Source: Schumannella luteola (lineage in GTDB: Bacteria; Actinomycetota; Actinomycetes; Actinomycetales; Microbacteriaceae). From it: a stretch of DNA of 64,000 nucleotides. The notes beneath the pieces were generated by a model, which saw nothing but the letters and a program-made list of their open reading frames with translations, did not search any database and was not told where the DNA came from. The position numbers were made by a program, and so were the translations under genes. The DNA is taken from NCBI RefSeq assembly GCF_013408685.1, contig NZ_JACBZY010000001.1:868001-932000 (forward strand), written 5' to 3'. Below are positions 44,686 through 55,840 of this stretch, in pieces (positions within the stretch are counted from its first letter, which is position 1; every line of letters begins with the position of its first letter).

Positions 44686-45321
44686 ATGACCGACGAGCAG
44701 AACCCCGAGAACGACGGGCGCGACGAGCAGGAGTCGAACGCGGACCGCGTCAACGACAAGCGCAAGATCGACCCGGAGACGGGCGAGCCTCGCGGTCAGG
44801 CGGGCGCGGCATCCGGTGAGAACCCGGATGCCGCCCCGGCGGGCGCCGGAGCCACCGACGCCACCGACGACGAGCTGGCCGCCCTGCTCGCCGAGGGCGA
44901 GCGCGACCTCGTCGCGGAGTACCGCGACCGCGCCGCCCGCGCCGAAGCCGAGCTGGTCAACTTCCGCACCCGTGTGGAGCGCGACCGCGCCGCCAACCGC
45001 GAGGCTGTGATCGCCGAGGTGATCCGCTCGCTGCTGCCGGCGATCGACGACCTCGACCGCGCCGAGAAGCACGGCGACCTCACCGAGGGCAGCCCGCTCG
45101 AGATCGTCGCGCAGAAGCTGCGCGGCGGCTTCGACCGCTACGGCCTCAAGAAGGTCGGCGAGGTCGGCGAGCCCTTCGACCCCAAGCTGCACGAGGCTCT
45201 CGTGCAGATCCCCTCGGCCGACGTGACGGTCAACACCGTCGCCGACGTCATCGAGACCGGCTACCTGCTGGGCGAGCGCCTCATCCGCGCCGCCAAGGTC
45301 GCCGTGCACTCGCCGGAGTGA
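44686..45321 (+). CDS. grpE: Nucleotide exchange factor GrpE
   Basis: A 211-residue protein that releases ADP from DnaK. The long acidic N-terminus is followed by a coiled coil (VAEYRDRAARAEAELVNFRTR, about residues 75-95) and a beta domain (GFDRYGLKKVGEVGEPFDPKLHEALVQIP), the GrpE signature. ATG 44686 is 2 nt after dnaK; dnaJ follows after 8 nt. Confidence 0.96.
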   Translation: MTDEQNPENDGRDEQESNADRVNDKRKIDPETGEPRGQAGAASGENPDAAPAGAGATDATDDELAALLAEGERDLVAEYRDRAARAEAELVNFRTRVERDRAANREAVIAEVIRSLLPAIDDLDRAEKHGDLTEGSPLEIVAQKLRGGFDRYGLKKVGEVGEPFDPKLHEALVQIPSADVTVNTVADVIETGYLLGERLIRAAKVAVHSPE

Positions 45322-45329
45322 GGTGATCG

Positions 45330-46319
45330 ATGGCCAGTCAGGACTGGTTCGACAAGGACTTCTACGCCGTCCTCGGCGTGAAGAAGGATGCCTCCGACGC
45401 TGAGCTGAAGAAGACCTACCGCAAGCTGGCTCGCCAGTTCCACCCCGACTCGAACCCCGGGGACGCGAAGGCGGAGGCTCGCTTCAAGGAGATCAGCGAG
45501 GCCTACTCGGTGCTCTCCGACAAGGAGCAGCGTCAGGAGTACGACCAGATCCGCGCCATGGGCTCGGGCGCTCGCTTCACGGCGGGCGGCCCGGGCGGCG
45601 GGGGCGGATTCGACGACGTGTTCGGCGGGATGTTCGGGCAGGGCGGCGGGCGCCAGCAGTACAGCGCCGGCCAGTACCAGGACCTGTTCGGCGGACTGTT
45701 CGGCGGCGGAGGCCAGGCCGGCTTCCAGCCGAGCGGCGGATTCCGCGGCTACGGCGGGCCGACGCCGGGGCGCGACCTCAGCGCCTCGACCTCGCTCGAC
45801 TTCACGACGGCGATCCACGGCGAGACCGTGGAGCTGCAGGTCGGCGGGGCCCGGGGTCGCACCGTCAAGGTGCGCATTCCCGAAGGCGTCGCCGACGGGC
45901 AGAAGATCCGCCTGCGCGGCAAGGGCGAGCCCTCGCCCGACGGCGGCAGCGCCGGTGACCTCGTCATCACGGTGCACGTGCGCCCGCACTCGGTGTTCAA
46001 GCGCGACGGGCTCGACCTGCGCGTCGACCTGCCGGTGACCTTCGCCGAGGCGGCGCTCGGCGCGACCGTCGAGGTGCCGACGCTGGGCGGCAGCCCGGTG
46101 AAGCTCAAGGTCGCCGCGGGAACCCCGAGCGGACGCGTGCTGCGGGTCAAGGGCCGCGGTGTCACCACCGCGAAAGGCACCGGCGACCTGCTCGCCACCG
46201 TGCAGATCGCGGTGCCGAGCCACCTCTCGGGCGACGCCCGCGAGAAGCTCGAGGCCTTCGCCGAGGCGATGCCGGCCGAGAACCCGCGCGAGGATCTGCT
46301 CGCGCGAGCGGCCGACTGA
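45330..46319 (+). CDS. dnaJ: DnaJ-family co-chaperone without zinc domain
   Basis: A 329-residue protein. The J domain spans residues 9-75, with the HPD tripeptide in RQFHPDSNPGD. A long Gly/Phe-rich stretch follows, then the client-binding barrels (VRIPEGVADGQKIRLRGKGE). The four CXXCXGXG repeats of type I DnaJ are absent, so this is the type II (CbpA/DnaJ1-like) form typical of the HspR operon in Actinobacteria. Confidence 0.95.
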   Translation: MASQDWFDKDFYAVLGVKKDASDAELKKTYRKLARQFHPDSNPGDAKAEARFKEISEAYSVLSDKEQRQEYDQIRAMGSGARFTAGGPGGGGGFDDVFGGMFGQGGGRQQYSAGQYQDLFGGLFGGGGQAGFQPSGGFRGYGGPTPGRDLSASTSLDFTTAIHGETVELQVGGARGRTVKVRIPEGVADGQKIRLRGKGEPSPDGGSAGDLVITVHVRPHSVFKRDGLDLRVDLPVTFAEAALGATVEVPTLGGSPVKLKVAAGTPSGRVLRVKGRGVTTAKGTGDLLATVQIAVPSHLSGDAREKLEAFAEAMPAENPREDLLARAAD

Positions 46320-46344
46320 GCCGAGCCGCGACCGTTTCCAGATG

Positions 46345-46380
46345 GATGCCGGGCGGCCCTGTCGCGGGGCGCCCGGCATC
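46345..46380 (+). terminator. Hairpin between dnaJ and hspR
   Basis: GATGCCGGGCG (46345-46355) and CGCCCGGCATC (46370-46380) form a perfect 11-bp stem, with CCC/GGG pairs within the loop. There is no U-run. It could end most transcripts before hspR and leave a lower level of the repressor. Confidence 0.65.
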
Positions 46381-46455
46381 ATCCACACTGAGAGCGCAGG
46401 GGCGAAGGCCGCGGCTCCCGGCACCGAGAAGAACCGACCGACGAAGGAGGATCGC

Positions 46456-46875
46456 ATGGACGAGCTGAGTCCCGTCTTCCCGATCGCGGTCGCCGCCGAG
46501 CTCGCGGGCATGCACCCGCAGACGCTGCGGCAGTACGACCGGCTCGGGCTCGTCGTGCCCCGGCGCACCGCCGGCCAATCGCGCCGCTACTCGATGCGCG
46601 ACGTCGTGCAGCTGCGTGAGATCGCCCGCATGAGCGCCGAGGGGCTGAACCTCGAGGGCATCCGGCGCATCCTCGAGCTCGAGAACCAGGTGTCGTCGCT
46701 GAGCGCGCGCGTGCGCGAGCTCGAGGCGGCGCTCGCCGACGAGATGCTCGCCCGCCCCGGCCGGCGCGTCTTCGCCGCCGGCGAGTCGGGCGACGTCGTG
46801 TCGCTGCGCGCCGGAACCCGCGCGAAGAAGTCGAATCAGGTCGTCGTCTGGCGGCCGTGGAGCGCGCGCGACTGA
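46456..46875 (+). CDS. hspR: MerR-type heat-shock repressor HspR
   Basis: A 139-residue repressor that binds HAIR sites and needs DnaK as partner. VFPIAVAAELAGMHPQTLRQYDRLGLVVP near residue 6 is its helix-turn-helix, followed by a short helix ELENQVSSLSARVRELEAAL for dimers. ATG 46456 is 7 nt after GAAGGAGG. It closes the operon, separated from dnaJ by the hairpin at 46345-46380. The Arg-rich end is longer than usual by some 30 residues. Confidence 0.95.
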   Translation: MDELSPVFPIAVAAELAGMHPQTLRQYDRLGLVVPRRTAGQSRRYSMRDVVQLREIARMSAEGLNLEGIRRILELENQVSSLSARVRELEAALADEMLARPGRRVFAAGESGDVVSLRAGTRAKKSNQVVVWRPWSARD

Positions 46876-47093
46876 TCCGCCGGCCGCGCCGGCAGGGCTG
46901 CGAGGTCGCTCGGGCCGCCGACTCGGCTGCGTGCTGTGTCGCCTCGACCGACCGGGATGCCGCGTCGCCCGATCGGGCGACGCCCGCTCTGGGGGCGGCG
47001 ATCCGGGCGCACCCCCATAGGGCGCGTCGCTCACGGCGGGTACGCTCCGAACGGTGCGGATGCCCGACGTCCGCGTGATCGGGGAGCACTGAC
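46876..47093. promoter_or_regulatory. Gap with promoter for the 47094 gene
   Basis: No gene. TACGCT at 47041-47046 fits a -10 box with a leader of about 40 nt. GCGATCGGGCGACGC-like short palindromes occur near 46966-46985. Confidence 0.35.
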
Positions 47094-48236
47094 ATGAGCT
47101 GGCAGCCGGAGAGCGCCTACGGCGACCGCGATGCGGCGCGTCCGGCGGCGGCGCAGCCCGCTCCCGAGTGGGTCGCGCCGGGCGGTGCGCCGTCGGCGTC
47201 GGCGTCGGCGCCGACCGGATCGGCTCAGCAGGGCTCGGCCCAGCCCGGAGCTGGCGCATCTGCGTCGCAACCGCAGCCGCAGCCGCAGCCGCAGCCGCAA
47301 GCCTGGCCCTCGCCGTATCCGCCCGCTCAGTACGGCCAGCAGCAGCACCCCGCTCAGTACGGCCAGCCGCCCGTGCAGCCCTACCCGGCGCAGTACGGCC
47401 AGCCGCCGATGCGGCCCTACCCGCAGTTCGGCCAGCCGCAGTTCGGCCAGCCCTATCCGCAGCAGCCGTTCCCGCAGCAGTACGGCGCCGCGCCGGCGAT
47501 GTACCCGGCGCCGATGATGTACCCCGCGCCGGTCGTCTTCCGCCCGCCGCCCAAGCCGCCGCTCACGCGCGAGCGCAAGCGCGCCGCCCGGCACGCGGGC
47601 ATGCTCGGCTTCGGCGCGATCACCCTCGGCTGGAACCTGCTCAGCGTCGGCGCCGTCGCGCTCATGCTGCTGGGTCTCATCTACTGGGCAGCGACGTCGT
47701 CGGGCGACGTCAGCACCTTCACGACCCTCGCGCACTACTTCGACCGCCAGACCGGCGGCATGCTGATGCCGCTGTCGATCGCCTTCGTCGTCGTCGGCCT
47801 GATCCTCTGGGTCGGCGGCGTGGTCGTGAGCCGGCTGCTGCTCAAGCGCGCGGGCTTCCCCCGACCCGGCGGCATCACCTGGGCGGGCATCGGGCTCGGC
47901 GTGGGGGCGAGCGTTATCGTCATCCAGCCGACGATCTGGGGCATCGTGCAGGCGGTCGCGGCGATCCCGTACTCCGCCATCGACTCGGGCGCCGCATCCT
48001 CGTCGCTCGATCCCGGCTTCGTCGGTCGCGGCCTGCTCACGCTCGGCATCTACGTGCTGATCGTGGTCGCGATCTCGGTGGTCGTCGGCTGGCTCTGCTG
48101 GTGGTGGATGGCGCACGCCATGCGCCCCGAGGCGCCGCCGCCTCCGCAGCCGGCCGGCCCGCTGCTGCCGGGTCTCGCGCCCGAGCGCGGACCCTGGGAT
48201 CCGCCGGTGAAGCGCGAGTCGTCGACCGGGTACTGA
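47094..48236 (+). CDS. Pro/Gln-rich membrane protein with four helices, unknown function
   Basis: A 380-residue protein starting MSWQPESAYGDRDA. The first 160 residues are low-complexity: QPQPQPQPQPQ near 59-69 and repeats of AQYGQPP. Four membrane helices follow (about residues 177-203, 224-250, 266-291 and 309-336). The plan resembles mycobacterial or coryneform Pro/Gln-rich membrane proteins of unknown role such as DUF4190-like ones. The tail is Pro-rich. Like the next gene its first residues are MSWQ. Confidence 0.7.
   Translation: MSWQPESAYGDRDAARPAAAQPAPEWVAPGGAPSASASAPTGSAQQGSAQPGAGASASQPQPQPQPQPQAWPSPYPPAQYGQQQHPAQYGQPPVQPYPAQYGQPPMRPYPQFGQPQFGQPYPQQPFPQQYGAAPAMYPAPMMYPAPVVFRPPPKPPLTRERKRAARHAGMLGFGAITLGWNLLSVGAVALMLLGLIYWAATSSGDVSTFTTLAHYFDRQTGGMLMPLSIAFVVVGLILWVGGVVVSRLLLKRAGFPRPGGITWAGIGLGVGASVIVIQPTIWGIVQAVAAIPYSAIDSGAASSSLDPGFVGRGLLTLGIYVLIVVAISVVVGWLCWWWMAHAMRPEAPPPPQPAGPLLPGLAPERGPWDPPVKRESSTGY
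47271..47299. repeat. CCGCAG hexanucleotide repeat
   Basis: Five repeats of the hexamer CCGCAG (Gln-Pro dipeptide) in the coding region of the Pro/Gln-rich protein. Changes in copy number would not shift the frame. Confidence 0.7.
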
Positions 48237-48327
48237 CCCGCTCACGGTCGGCTCCGCTTCGCGCGGACGTGTCGTCACGAGGCCGGGTCACCCTGACGGG
48301 GACGTGAGGTGGATGCGGGTTCGTCCC

Positions 48328-48333
48328 TAGCAT
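48328..48333 (+). promoter_or_regulatory. -10 box of the 48341 gene
   Basis: TAGCAT is 7 nt from ATG 48341, giving a leaderless mRNA. Confidence 0.4.
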
Positions 48334-48340
48334 CGGCGTC

Positions 48341-48880
48341 ATGAGCTGGCAGCTGGGTGCGCATCCCGACGATGTGCCGCGCGCCGAGGTGGATGCGCCG
48401 GGCGTGGAGCCCGATGGCGACGATCGCCCGGTCTGGGATCGTCCGATCAATCGGGTCGTCGGCCGGGTCGTGATGCGCCCGCGCGCCGACACCTCGCAGG
48501 CGAACACGCTCATCCTGCTGCCGCTGCTGCCCGTGCTGCTCAGCATGGCGTCGGTGGTTTTCGCCCGCGGCTGGGACACGACTCTGCTCGGGGTGCTCAT
48601 CGCGTTCGTCGCCGTCGTGCAGTTCTTCGTCGCGCGGCGCGATGCGCGCGTGCTTGGCGAACGCGGCTTCGTCGACCAGGCGCCGCCGGTGCTGGCGCTG
48701 ATCTCGCCGATCCTGTACCTGGGCATCCGCGCCCGGCGGTGCGACGGCCACGACCCGTCCGCGATCTCGGCGGTGCGCGGCGCGATCGTGACGACCTCGA
48801 TCGCCGTGCTCATGGTCGCGATCGGGCTCGGCTTCCAGCTGGCGATGTCGCCGCTGTTCACGGGCGGTGGACAGGAATGA
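48341..48880 (+). CDS. Small membrane protein, unknown function
   Basis: A 179-residue protein starting [13 protein letters not shown]. Three or four helices lie around residues 55-76, 82-98, 111-128 and 145-168. It contains an acidic head and a cytoplasmic loop [19 protein letters not shown]. Shared first residues with the 47094 protein hint at a common origin of the start, though the rest differs. No family is recognised. Confidence 0.6.
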   Translation: MSWQLGAHPDDVPRAEVDAPGVEPDGDDRPVWDRPINRVVGRVVMRPRADTSQANTLILLPLLPVLLSMASVVFARGWDTTLLGVLIAFVAVVQFFVARRDARVLGERGFVDQAPPVLALISPILYLGIRARRCDGHDPSAISAVRGAIVTTSIAVLMVAIGLGFQLAMSPLFTGGGQE

Positions 48881-48896
48881 ATCCTGGCCGCTGAGG

Positions 48897-48917
48897 GTTG
48901 AGCCAAGTAGACTCAAG
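48897..48917. promoter_or_regulatory. HAIR site upstream of clpB
   Basis: GTTGAGC-N7-ACTCAAG, 12 of 14 positions as the HspR consensus. So clpB belongs to the HspR regulon along with the dnaK operon. Confidence 0.9.
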
Positions 48918-49013
48918 TTTCAGCGACGCGCCTTCTGTGGCGCGCATCCACCAGCAGCACGACCCATCGCGACCGCGGCGCACCCGCCGCGACAGAGAGG
49001 ACAGAGCAACCAG

Positions 49014-51197
<2,184 letters not shown>

Positions 51198-51213
51198 CGC
51201 CGGCCCCAGCTGT

Positions 51214-51768
51214 TCAGGCCGAGGGAGCAGCCGGGCGGCGCCGGCGCGCGAGCTGAAGGTAGAGCAGGCAGCCGAGGCAGACGCCGAACACCGAGTTGAG
51301 GAACGCGGCCACGAAGGCGAGCGCCGCGGCGATCGGCACGACCAGGCTGAGGCCGCCGAGCGCGGGGGCGCCGGTTGCGAGGGCGACGAGTCCGAGCACC
51401 GCGCCGACCGCGGTGATGACGAAGCCGATGCCCTGCGCGAAGGTCGGCGGACGCGGATCTTCGAGCTCGGTCGGCGGCGCGAGGCGCGGGCGCACGAGCG
51501 CAGCGTAGAGACGGCCATAGGGGTGACGGCGGATGCCGGCGAACACGCCCCAGGCGAATACGAGTGCGATCGCGGTCAGCAGCAGCGTCGCGACGACGTT
51601 CGCGCCGAGCAGCGCGGCGGCGAGCACGACCAGCAGCAGCACGCCCGTGATCGCGGCGCCGAAGCGGGGTCCGCGCGGGTCGATGCCGTCGGCGGGGCCG
51701 GTCGGACCGGTGCCGGCGGACGCGGCTGCGGAGCCGGCGACGGGATCGGCGTTCGGGGTCGAGGTCAT
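51214..51768 (-). CDS. DUF4395 membrane protein
   Basis: A 184-residue protein with a Gly/Pro-rich head, then four helices. FGAAITGVLLLVVLAAALLGANV near residue 36 and FVAAFLNSVFGVCLGCLLYLQL near residue 152 with its Cys pair are typical of DUF4395. Members are found next to thioredoxin-like genes and may pass electrons to them. ATG 51768 overlaps the thioredoxin stop in an ATGA. Confidence 0.85.
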   Translation of the reverse strand: MTSTPNADPVAGSAAASAGTGPTGPADGIDPRGPRFGAAITGVLLLVVLAAALLGANVVATLLLTAIALVFAWGVFAGIRRHPYGRLYAALVRPRLAPPTELEDPRPPTFAQGIGFVITAVGAVLGLVALATGAPALGGLSLVVPIAAALAFVAAFLNSVFGVCLGCLLYLQLARRRRPAAPSA

Positions 51769-52295
51769 CCGGGGCTCCCGATGATGCGGTCGAGTTCGGT
51801 GCGCAGCGGGGCGAGGCGCGGGGCTCCACCGATGCGCGATCGCACGGCGCCGGCGCGGTCGAGCAGCAGCAGCGTCGGCGTCTGCAGCACCCGGAAGCGA
51901 CGCACGAGCTCGGGGTGCGCATCCACATCCAGCTCGATGCGGCGCAGCCCGGGCAGCTCGACCTGCAGTCCGTCGACGAGGCGTGCGGTCGCGGCGCACG
52001 AGGTGCACCACTCGCTCGAGAACTGCACGACGGTCGCGTCGGCGCCGAGCGGCTCGGGCAGCTCGCCGGCGGAGATCACGTCATCGGGCTCCGCTGCGAT
52101 GGCGTCGGCGTGCGACGGCACGAGCGGGATCGCGAGCGGGGGAGTTCCCTGGGTCGCGGCGGCGATGCCGACGAGGGCGTGCGTTCCGACACGGACCGGG
52201 CGGAGGCGGCCCTGCTGCGATCGCAGCGCGAGGCCGAGCGCGGTCGCGAGCGCGACCACGCCCACGAGCACGGCGACGACGACCACGGGCGACAT
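51765..52295 (-). CDS. Thioredoxin-family protein, membrane-anchored
   Basis: A 176-residue protein. It has one N-terminal helix (VVVVAVLVGVVALATALGLAL) and an extracytoplasmic thioredoxin fold with the active site SSEWCTSCAATARLV near residues 92-106 (CTSC). The cis-Pro lies in VLQTPTLLLL near residue 136. It is first in a two-gene operon with DUF4395, so the pair probably handles disulfides at the cell surface. Confidence 0.88.
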   Translation of the reverse strand: MSPVVVVAVLVGVVALATALGLALRSQQGRLRPVRVGTHALVGIAAATQGTPPLAIPLVPSHADAIAAEPDDVISAGELPEPLGADATVVQFSSEWCTSCAATARLVDGLQVELPGLRRIELDVDAHPELVRRFRVLQTPTLLLLDRAGAVRSRIGGAPRLAPLRTELDRIIGSPG

Positions 52296-52417
52296 GCGGG
52301 AGACGGTATCCGCGTGGCGCGCATCCCGGAACAGCCCCCGTCACCCGGCGTAATGCCACCCGTCACCGGGCGTAACGCGAACCCTCAGCCGAAGAACCTG
52401 GCGAGGGTCGTCACCCG

Positions 52418-53512
52418 TCAGCCCGCGAGGGAGTAGCCGAAGGCGGCGGCGACGCCCGCGTTCGTGACCTGGCCGGTGCGGGTGTTGAGGCCGAGCGCGA
52501 GGGCCGGGTCGGCATCCAGGGCGGCGTCGACGCCGCGCTCGGCGAGGGCCGTGAGGTACGGCAGGGTGGCGTTGGTGAGCGCGCGGGTCGAGGTCTCGGG
52601 CACCGCGCCGGGCATGTTCGCGACGCAGTAGTACAGCGCGTCGTGCACCGGGAAGGTGGGGTCGTCGTGCGTCGTCGGGTGCGAGCCCTCGAAGCATCCA
52701 CCCTGGTCGATCGCGATGTCGACGAGCACGGCACCCGGCTTCATCGTCGAGACCATCGCATCCGTCACCAGCTTCGGCGCGGCCGCGCCGGGGATGAGCA
52801 CCGAGCCGATCACGAGATCGGCGGCGGCGACCTGCTCCGCGATCTCGAGGCGGCTGGATGCGCGGGTCTGCAGCTTCGGGTACTGCTTCTCGAGCTGGCG
52901 CAGGCGCGGCAGCGAGAGGTCGATGACGGTGACGTCGGCGCCGAGTCCGAGCGCGTTCGCGGCCGCGTGCTCGCCGGCGACGCCGCCGCCGATCACGACG
53001 ACCTTCGCCTTCGGGGTTCCGGGAACGCCGCCCAGCAGGGTTCCGCGACCGCCGGCGGCCTTGAGCAGCGTCGCGGCGCCGACGACGATCGACAGGCGCC
53101 CGGCGACCTCGCTCATGGGCGAGAGCAGCGGCAGGCTGCGGTCGGGCAGCTGCACCGTCTCGTAGGCGATCGCGGTGGTGCCGGCGGCGAGCAGCGCATC
53201 GGTGAGCGGCTGGTCGGCGGCGAGGTGCAGGTAGGTGAAGAGCACGAGATCGCTGCGCAGGAAGCCGTACTCGGCGGCGATCGGCTCCTTGACCTTGACG
53301 ACGAGCTCGGAGCCCGACCACAGCTCCTCGGCCGTGGCGATCAGCTCGGCCCCCGCGGCCGCGAAGGCCTCGTCGGTGATGCCCGAGCCGAGCCCCGCGC
53401 CCGACTGGATGCGCACGGTGTGGCCGCGGTGCACGAGCGCATCCACGCCCGCCGGGGTGATGGCGACGCGGTTCTCGTTGTTCTTGATCTCGGTGGGGAT
53501 GCCGATGCGCAT
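52418..53512 (-). CDS. ald: Alanine dehydrogenase
   Basis: A 364-residue enzyme that converts alanine to pyruvate and ammonia with NAD, and the reverse. [20 protein letters not shown] is the family start; NAD binding is in [24 protein letters not shown] near residue 170 and the end region [13 protein letters not shown] is conserved. Lys in VKVKEPI and His in TYLHLAA serve catalysis. It is divergent from an Lrp gene, as in AldR-regulated cases. Confidence 0.97.
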   Translation of the reverse strand: MRIGIPTEIKNNENRVAITPAGVDALVHRGHTVRIQSGAGLGSGITDEAFAAAGAELIATAEELWSGSELVVKVKEPIAAEYGFLRSDLVLFTYLHLAADQPLTDALLAAGTTAIAYETVQLPDRSLPLLSPMSEVAGRLSIVVGAATLLKAAGGRGTLLGGVPGTPKAKVVVIGGGVAGEHAAANALGLGADVTVIDLSLPRLRQLEKQYPKLQTRASSRLEIAEQVAAADLVIGSVLIPGAAAPKLVTDAMVSTMKPGAVLVDIAIDQGGCFEGSHPTTHDDPTFPVHDALYYCVANMPGAVPETSTRALTNATLPYLTALAERGVDAALDADPALALGLNTRTGQVTNAGVAAAFGYSLAG

Positions 53513-53598
53513 GGCTGCTCCTGACGACGCTGTGGGGGCGCGGACGATGTGCGCACCAGCGTGACAGCGATTCGTTTCAACCGCGTGAACAGCGCAGA

Positions 53599-53637
53599 AG
53601 ATTCGGATGCGACGGTTTCGTCGCTAGATTCGGATGC
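53599..53637. promoter_or_regulatory. Direct repeats and -10 box between ald and lrp
   Basis: AGATTCGGATGC occurs at 53599-53610 and again at 53626-53637, 27 bp apart. TAGATT (53625-53630) is also a -10 box 7 nt before ATG 53638. The repeats could bind the Lrp protein, or be chance since GGATGC is common in this genome. Confidence 0.4.
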
Positions 53638-54147
53638 ATGACGAGCACCAAGGGTGACCCTACGCCGAAGGATCTTCGCCCTGCGGAACTGGACGACACC
53701 GACCTGGAGATGGTGCGCGTCCTCACTGCCGACGGCCGCATCACGAACGCCGAGCTCGCCGCCGCGCTGGGGGTGGCGCCCTCGACCACGCACGCGCGGC
53801 TGCGCGCGCTCGTCGAGCGCGGAGTCGTGACCGGGTTCCACGCCAGCGTCGACCAGCGTCGCCTCGGCCGTGGACTGCAGGCGATGATCGGCGTCACCCT
53901 GCGCCCCGGCTCGCGGCAGGAGAGCATCACCGCCTTCGCCGAGGAGGTGCGTCGGCTGCCGCAGGTGCTGCAGCTCTTCTTCCTCGGCGGGTCCGACGAC
54001 TTCATGGTGCACATCGCCGTCGCCGACAGCTCGGACGTGCGCGCCTTCGTGGTCGAGCACCTCTCGGCGCAGCAGAGCGTCGCATCCACCCGCACGAGCC
54101 TCGTGTTCGACTACCACCGCAACGGGGTCGCGGCGTCGTTCGCGTGA
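53638..54147 (+). CDS. Lrp/AsnC-family regulator, likely of ald
   Basis: A 169-residue regulator. The helix-turn-helix LDDTDLEMVRVLTADGRITNAELAAALGVAPSTTHARLRAL is in residues 18-58, then the ACT-like RAM domain (GVTLRPGSRQESITAFAEEV, LFFLGGSDDFMVHIAV). Divergent placement from ald fits AldR/AdnC-type alanine regulators. Leaderless start from TAGATT. Confidence 0.92.
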   Translation: MTSTKGDPTPKDLRPAELDDTDLEMVRVLTADGRITNAELAAALGVAPSTTHARLRALVERGVVTGFHASVDQRRLGRGLQAMIGVTLRPGSRQESITAFAEEVRRLPQVLQLFFLGGSDDFMVHIAVADSSDVRAFVVEHLSAQQSVASTRTSLVFDYHRNGVAASFA

Positions 54148-54169
54148 GCGCGGGCGGGCGCGGGCGCGT

Positions 54170-54223
54170 GGGGTGCCGTTCCGAGCGCGGGCTGTCGGCG
54201 GCCCGCCGTCGGAACGGGACCCC
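54170..54223. terminator. Bidirectional terminator between lrp and the tail-collar genes
   Basis: GGGGTGCCGTTCCGA (54170-54184) pairs with TCGGAACGGGACCCC (54209-54223) with one mismatched position, with inner GGGC/GCCC pairing. It lies between convergent genes. Confidence 0.7.
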
Positions 54224-54243
54224 GCGCTCGGCGGGATCGCTGC

Positions 54244-54774
54244 CTAGGGGCGCTGGGGGAAGATGCCCTGCAGGGCGATGATGAAGCTGACCGTCAGGAA
54301 CGGCGGCATGTTGTTGTGCGGCTGGCTGCCGCCGGTGATGCCGATCGCCGACGGGTCGAGGTTCGCATCCGCGGCGGCGCGCGGCGCGTAGCCCCGCTCG
54401 ATCGCGCGGCCGCTGCGTGCTTCGGCCCAGGTCGCCCCGGCCGCCGACGACACGTCACCGGCTGCCGCGACGGCGACCGGCGTGTGCGTGTGCGCGGGCA
54501 TCTGGGAGGTCAGCAGCGTGACGCTCTCGGCCCCACCGGCCTGCCCCGAGTAGTAGGGGCTCAGGCCGGGCCCCTGACCGACGCCGATCGGCGAGACGCC
54601 GCGCAGGTCAGGGAGGCCGAAGGTCGACTTGCCGTCGCCGCCGTAGTTCACCCCGAGAAGGGAGAAGAGCGCCGTGTTCTGGGAGATCGGAAGCAGCTGG
54701 CCGTTGCAGAGAGCCCACCCGCGCGGAGCGAAGTTGAAGCCGACCGCGATGATCTCGCCGACGAAGGGTTCCAT
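54244..54774 (-). CDS. Phage-tail-collar domain protein, paralog 3
   Basis: A 176-residue protein of the microcystin-dependent/tail-collar family. The first domain has FNFAPRGWALCNGQLLPISQNTALFSLLG (residues 13-41) and FGLPDLRGVSPIGVGQG. The second carries HTHTPVAVAAAGDV and ends NMPPFLTVSFIIALQGIFP. The start ATG 54774 follows TAGGAGA. All three neighbours share this plan. Members have been found in phage tails and in host loci of unknown role. It lacks a signal peptide. Confidence 0.85.
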   Translation of the reverse strand: MEPFVGEIIAVGFNFAPRGWALCNGQLLPISQNTALFSLLGVNYGGDGKSTFGLPDLRGVSPIGVGQGPGLSPYYSGQAGGAESVTLLTSQMPAHTHTPVAVAAAGDVSSAAGATWAEARSGRAIERGYAPRAAADANLDPSAIGITGGSQPHNNMPPFLTVSFIIALQGIFPQRP

Positions 54775-54782
54775 GTCGTCTC

Positions 54783-55298
54783 CTACTGCCGGCTCGGGAA
54801 GATGCCGTTGATCGCGATGATGTACGACAGCGCGAGTTCGGGCGGACGGTTCTCGTGCGGCTGGTTGCCGCCGGTCGCGCTCACCGCGGCGCCGGAGAGC
54901 TGCGCAGCGCCGGCCGAGGTGGCGTAGGCGGGCTTCGCCCCGGCGGCCCACACTGCGTCGGCGGGAGAGGCGGCGGTTCCGGCGGCGCTCGATGCGGCCG
55001 CGACGTGGGTGTGGCCGGGCAGCTCCGGGACGGTCAGGGTGTGGCCGACCTCGCCGCCCGACTCGCCCCAGGTGCGGCTCGCGCCGCCGGGGCGCTGGCC
55101 CCAGTGCAGCGCGATGCGTCCGCGCAGGTCGGGCAGCCCGAACGTCTGCACGCCGTTGCCGCCGTAAGTGGTTCCCAGCAGGGAGAACAGCGCCTGATTC
55201 TGGTTGATCGGCAGGAGCTGGCCGTTGCAGAACGCCCAGTTCTTGGGCGCGAATGGGCCCGCGAAGAGCGTGATCTGGCCGATGAAGGGCTGGTCCAT
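54783..55298 (-). CDS. Phage-tail-collar domain protein, paralog 2
   Basis: A 171-residue paralog. It keeps FAPKNWAFCNGQLLPINQNQALFSLLG (residues 16-42), FGLPDLRGRIALHWGQRPG and LPGHTHVAAASSAAG, and the C-terminal LSYIIAINGIFPSRQ. The neighbouring collar protein differs in the Gly/Ala-rich variable middle, which may form the tip. It is 8 nt from the next gene. Confidence 0.85.
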   Translation of the reverse strand: MDQPFIGQITLFAGPFAPKNWAFCNGQLLPINQNQALFSLLGTTYGGNGVQTFGLPDLRGRIALHWGQRPGGASRTWGESGGEVGHTLTVPELPGHTHVAAASSAAGTAASPADAVWAAGAKPAYATSAGAAQLSGAAVSATGGNQPHENRPPELALSYIIAINGIFPSRQ

Positions 55299-55310
55299 GG
55301 TCGCGTCCCG

Positions 55311-55829
55311 TCAGGCCTGGGTCGGGTAGATGCCGTAGACGGCGATGCAGAACCGCACCCCGAGGTAGGGCGGCATGTTGTCGTGTGGCTGGTTGCCGCC
55401 CGACGGCGACAGGGCCGAGGCCGACATCGCGGTCGTCGGCGGCTGCGAGCTGAAGGGGGTCTCGGCGCGGCTCGACCACCGTCGGGCGGCGGGCGTCGCC
55501 GAGCTCGGAGTCCCCTCGGTCGCGATGGCGGGGTGCGTGTGCGAGGGCAGCTGGGGCGTCGTGACGGTGACCGCCTCGATGCCGACCTGCTGGCCGAGCA
55601 CGTTCGATACGCCCTGCGAGGAGGTGCCCTGGCCGATCGGCATCCGACCGCGCAGGTCGGGCAGGCCGAAGGTGGTCACGCCGTCGCCGCCGTAGGTCGT
55701 GCCGATCACGGCGTAGAGCGTCTCGTAGTCGGAGATCGCGACCTGACGGCCGTCGCAGTCGAGCCAGCCGACGGGAGCGAAGGTGCCGGCGAACATCATG
55801 ATGTCGCCGATGTAGGGGTTGTCGGGCAC
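55311..55829 (-). CDS. Phage-tail-collar domain protein, paralog 1
   Basis: A 172-residue paralog with GTG start 55829 after GAGGGG. It has FAPVGWLDCDGRQVAISDYETLYAVIG (residues 17-43), FGLPDLRGRMPIGQGTSS, LPSHTHPAIATEG and a C-terminal NMPPYLGVRFCIAVYGIYP. The Ser/Thr-rich middle differs from the paralogs. It is coupled to the Tat-signal gene upstream by a gap of 11 nt. Confidence 0.85.
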   Translation of the reverse strand: MPDNPYIGDIMMFAGTFAPVGWLDCDGRQVAISDYETLYAVIGTTYGGDGVTTFGLPDLRGRMPIGQGTSSQGVSNVLGQQVGIEAVTVTTPQLPSHTHPAIATEGTPSSATPAARRWSSRAETPFSSQPPTTAMSASALSPSGGNQPHDNMPPYLGVRFCIAVYGIYPTQA

Positions 55830-55840
55830 GGCGTCCCCTC

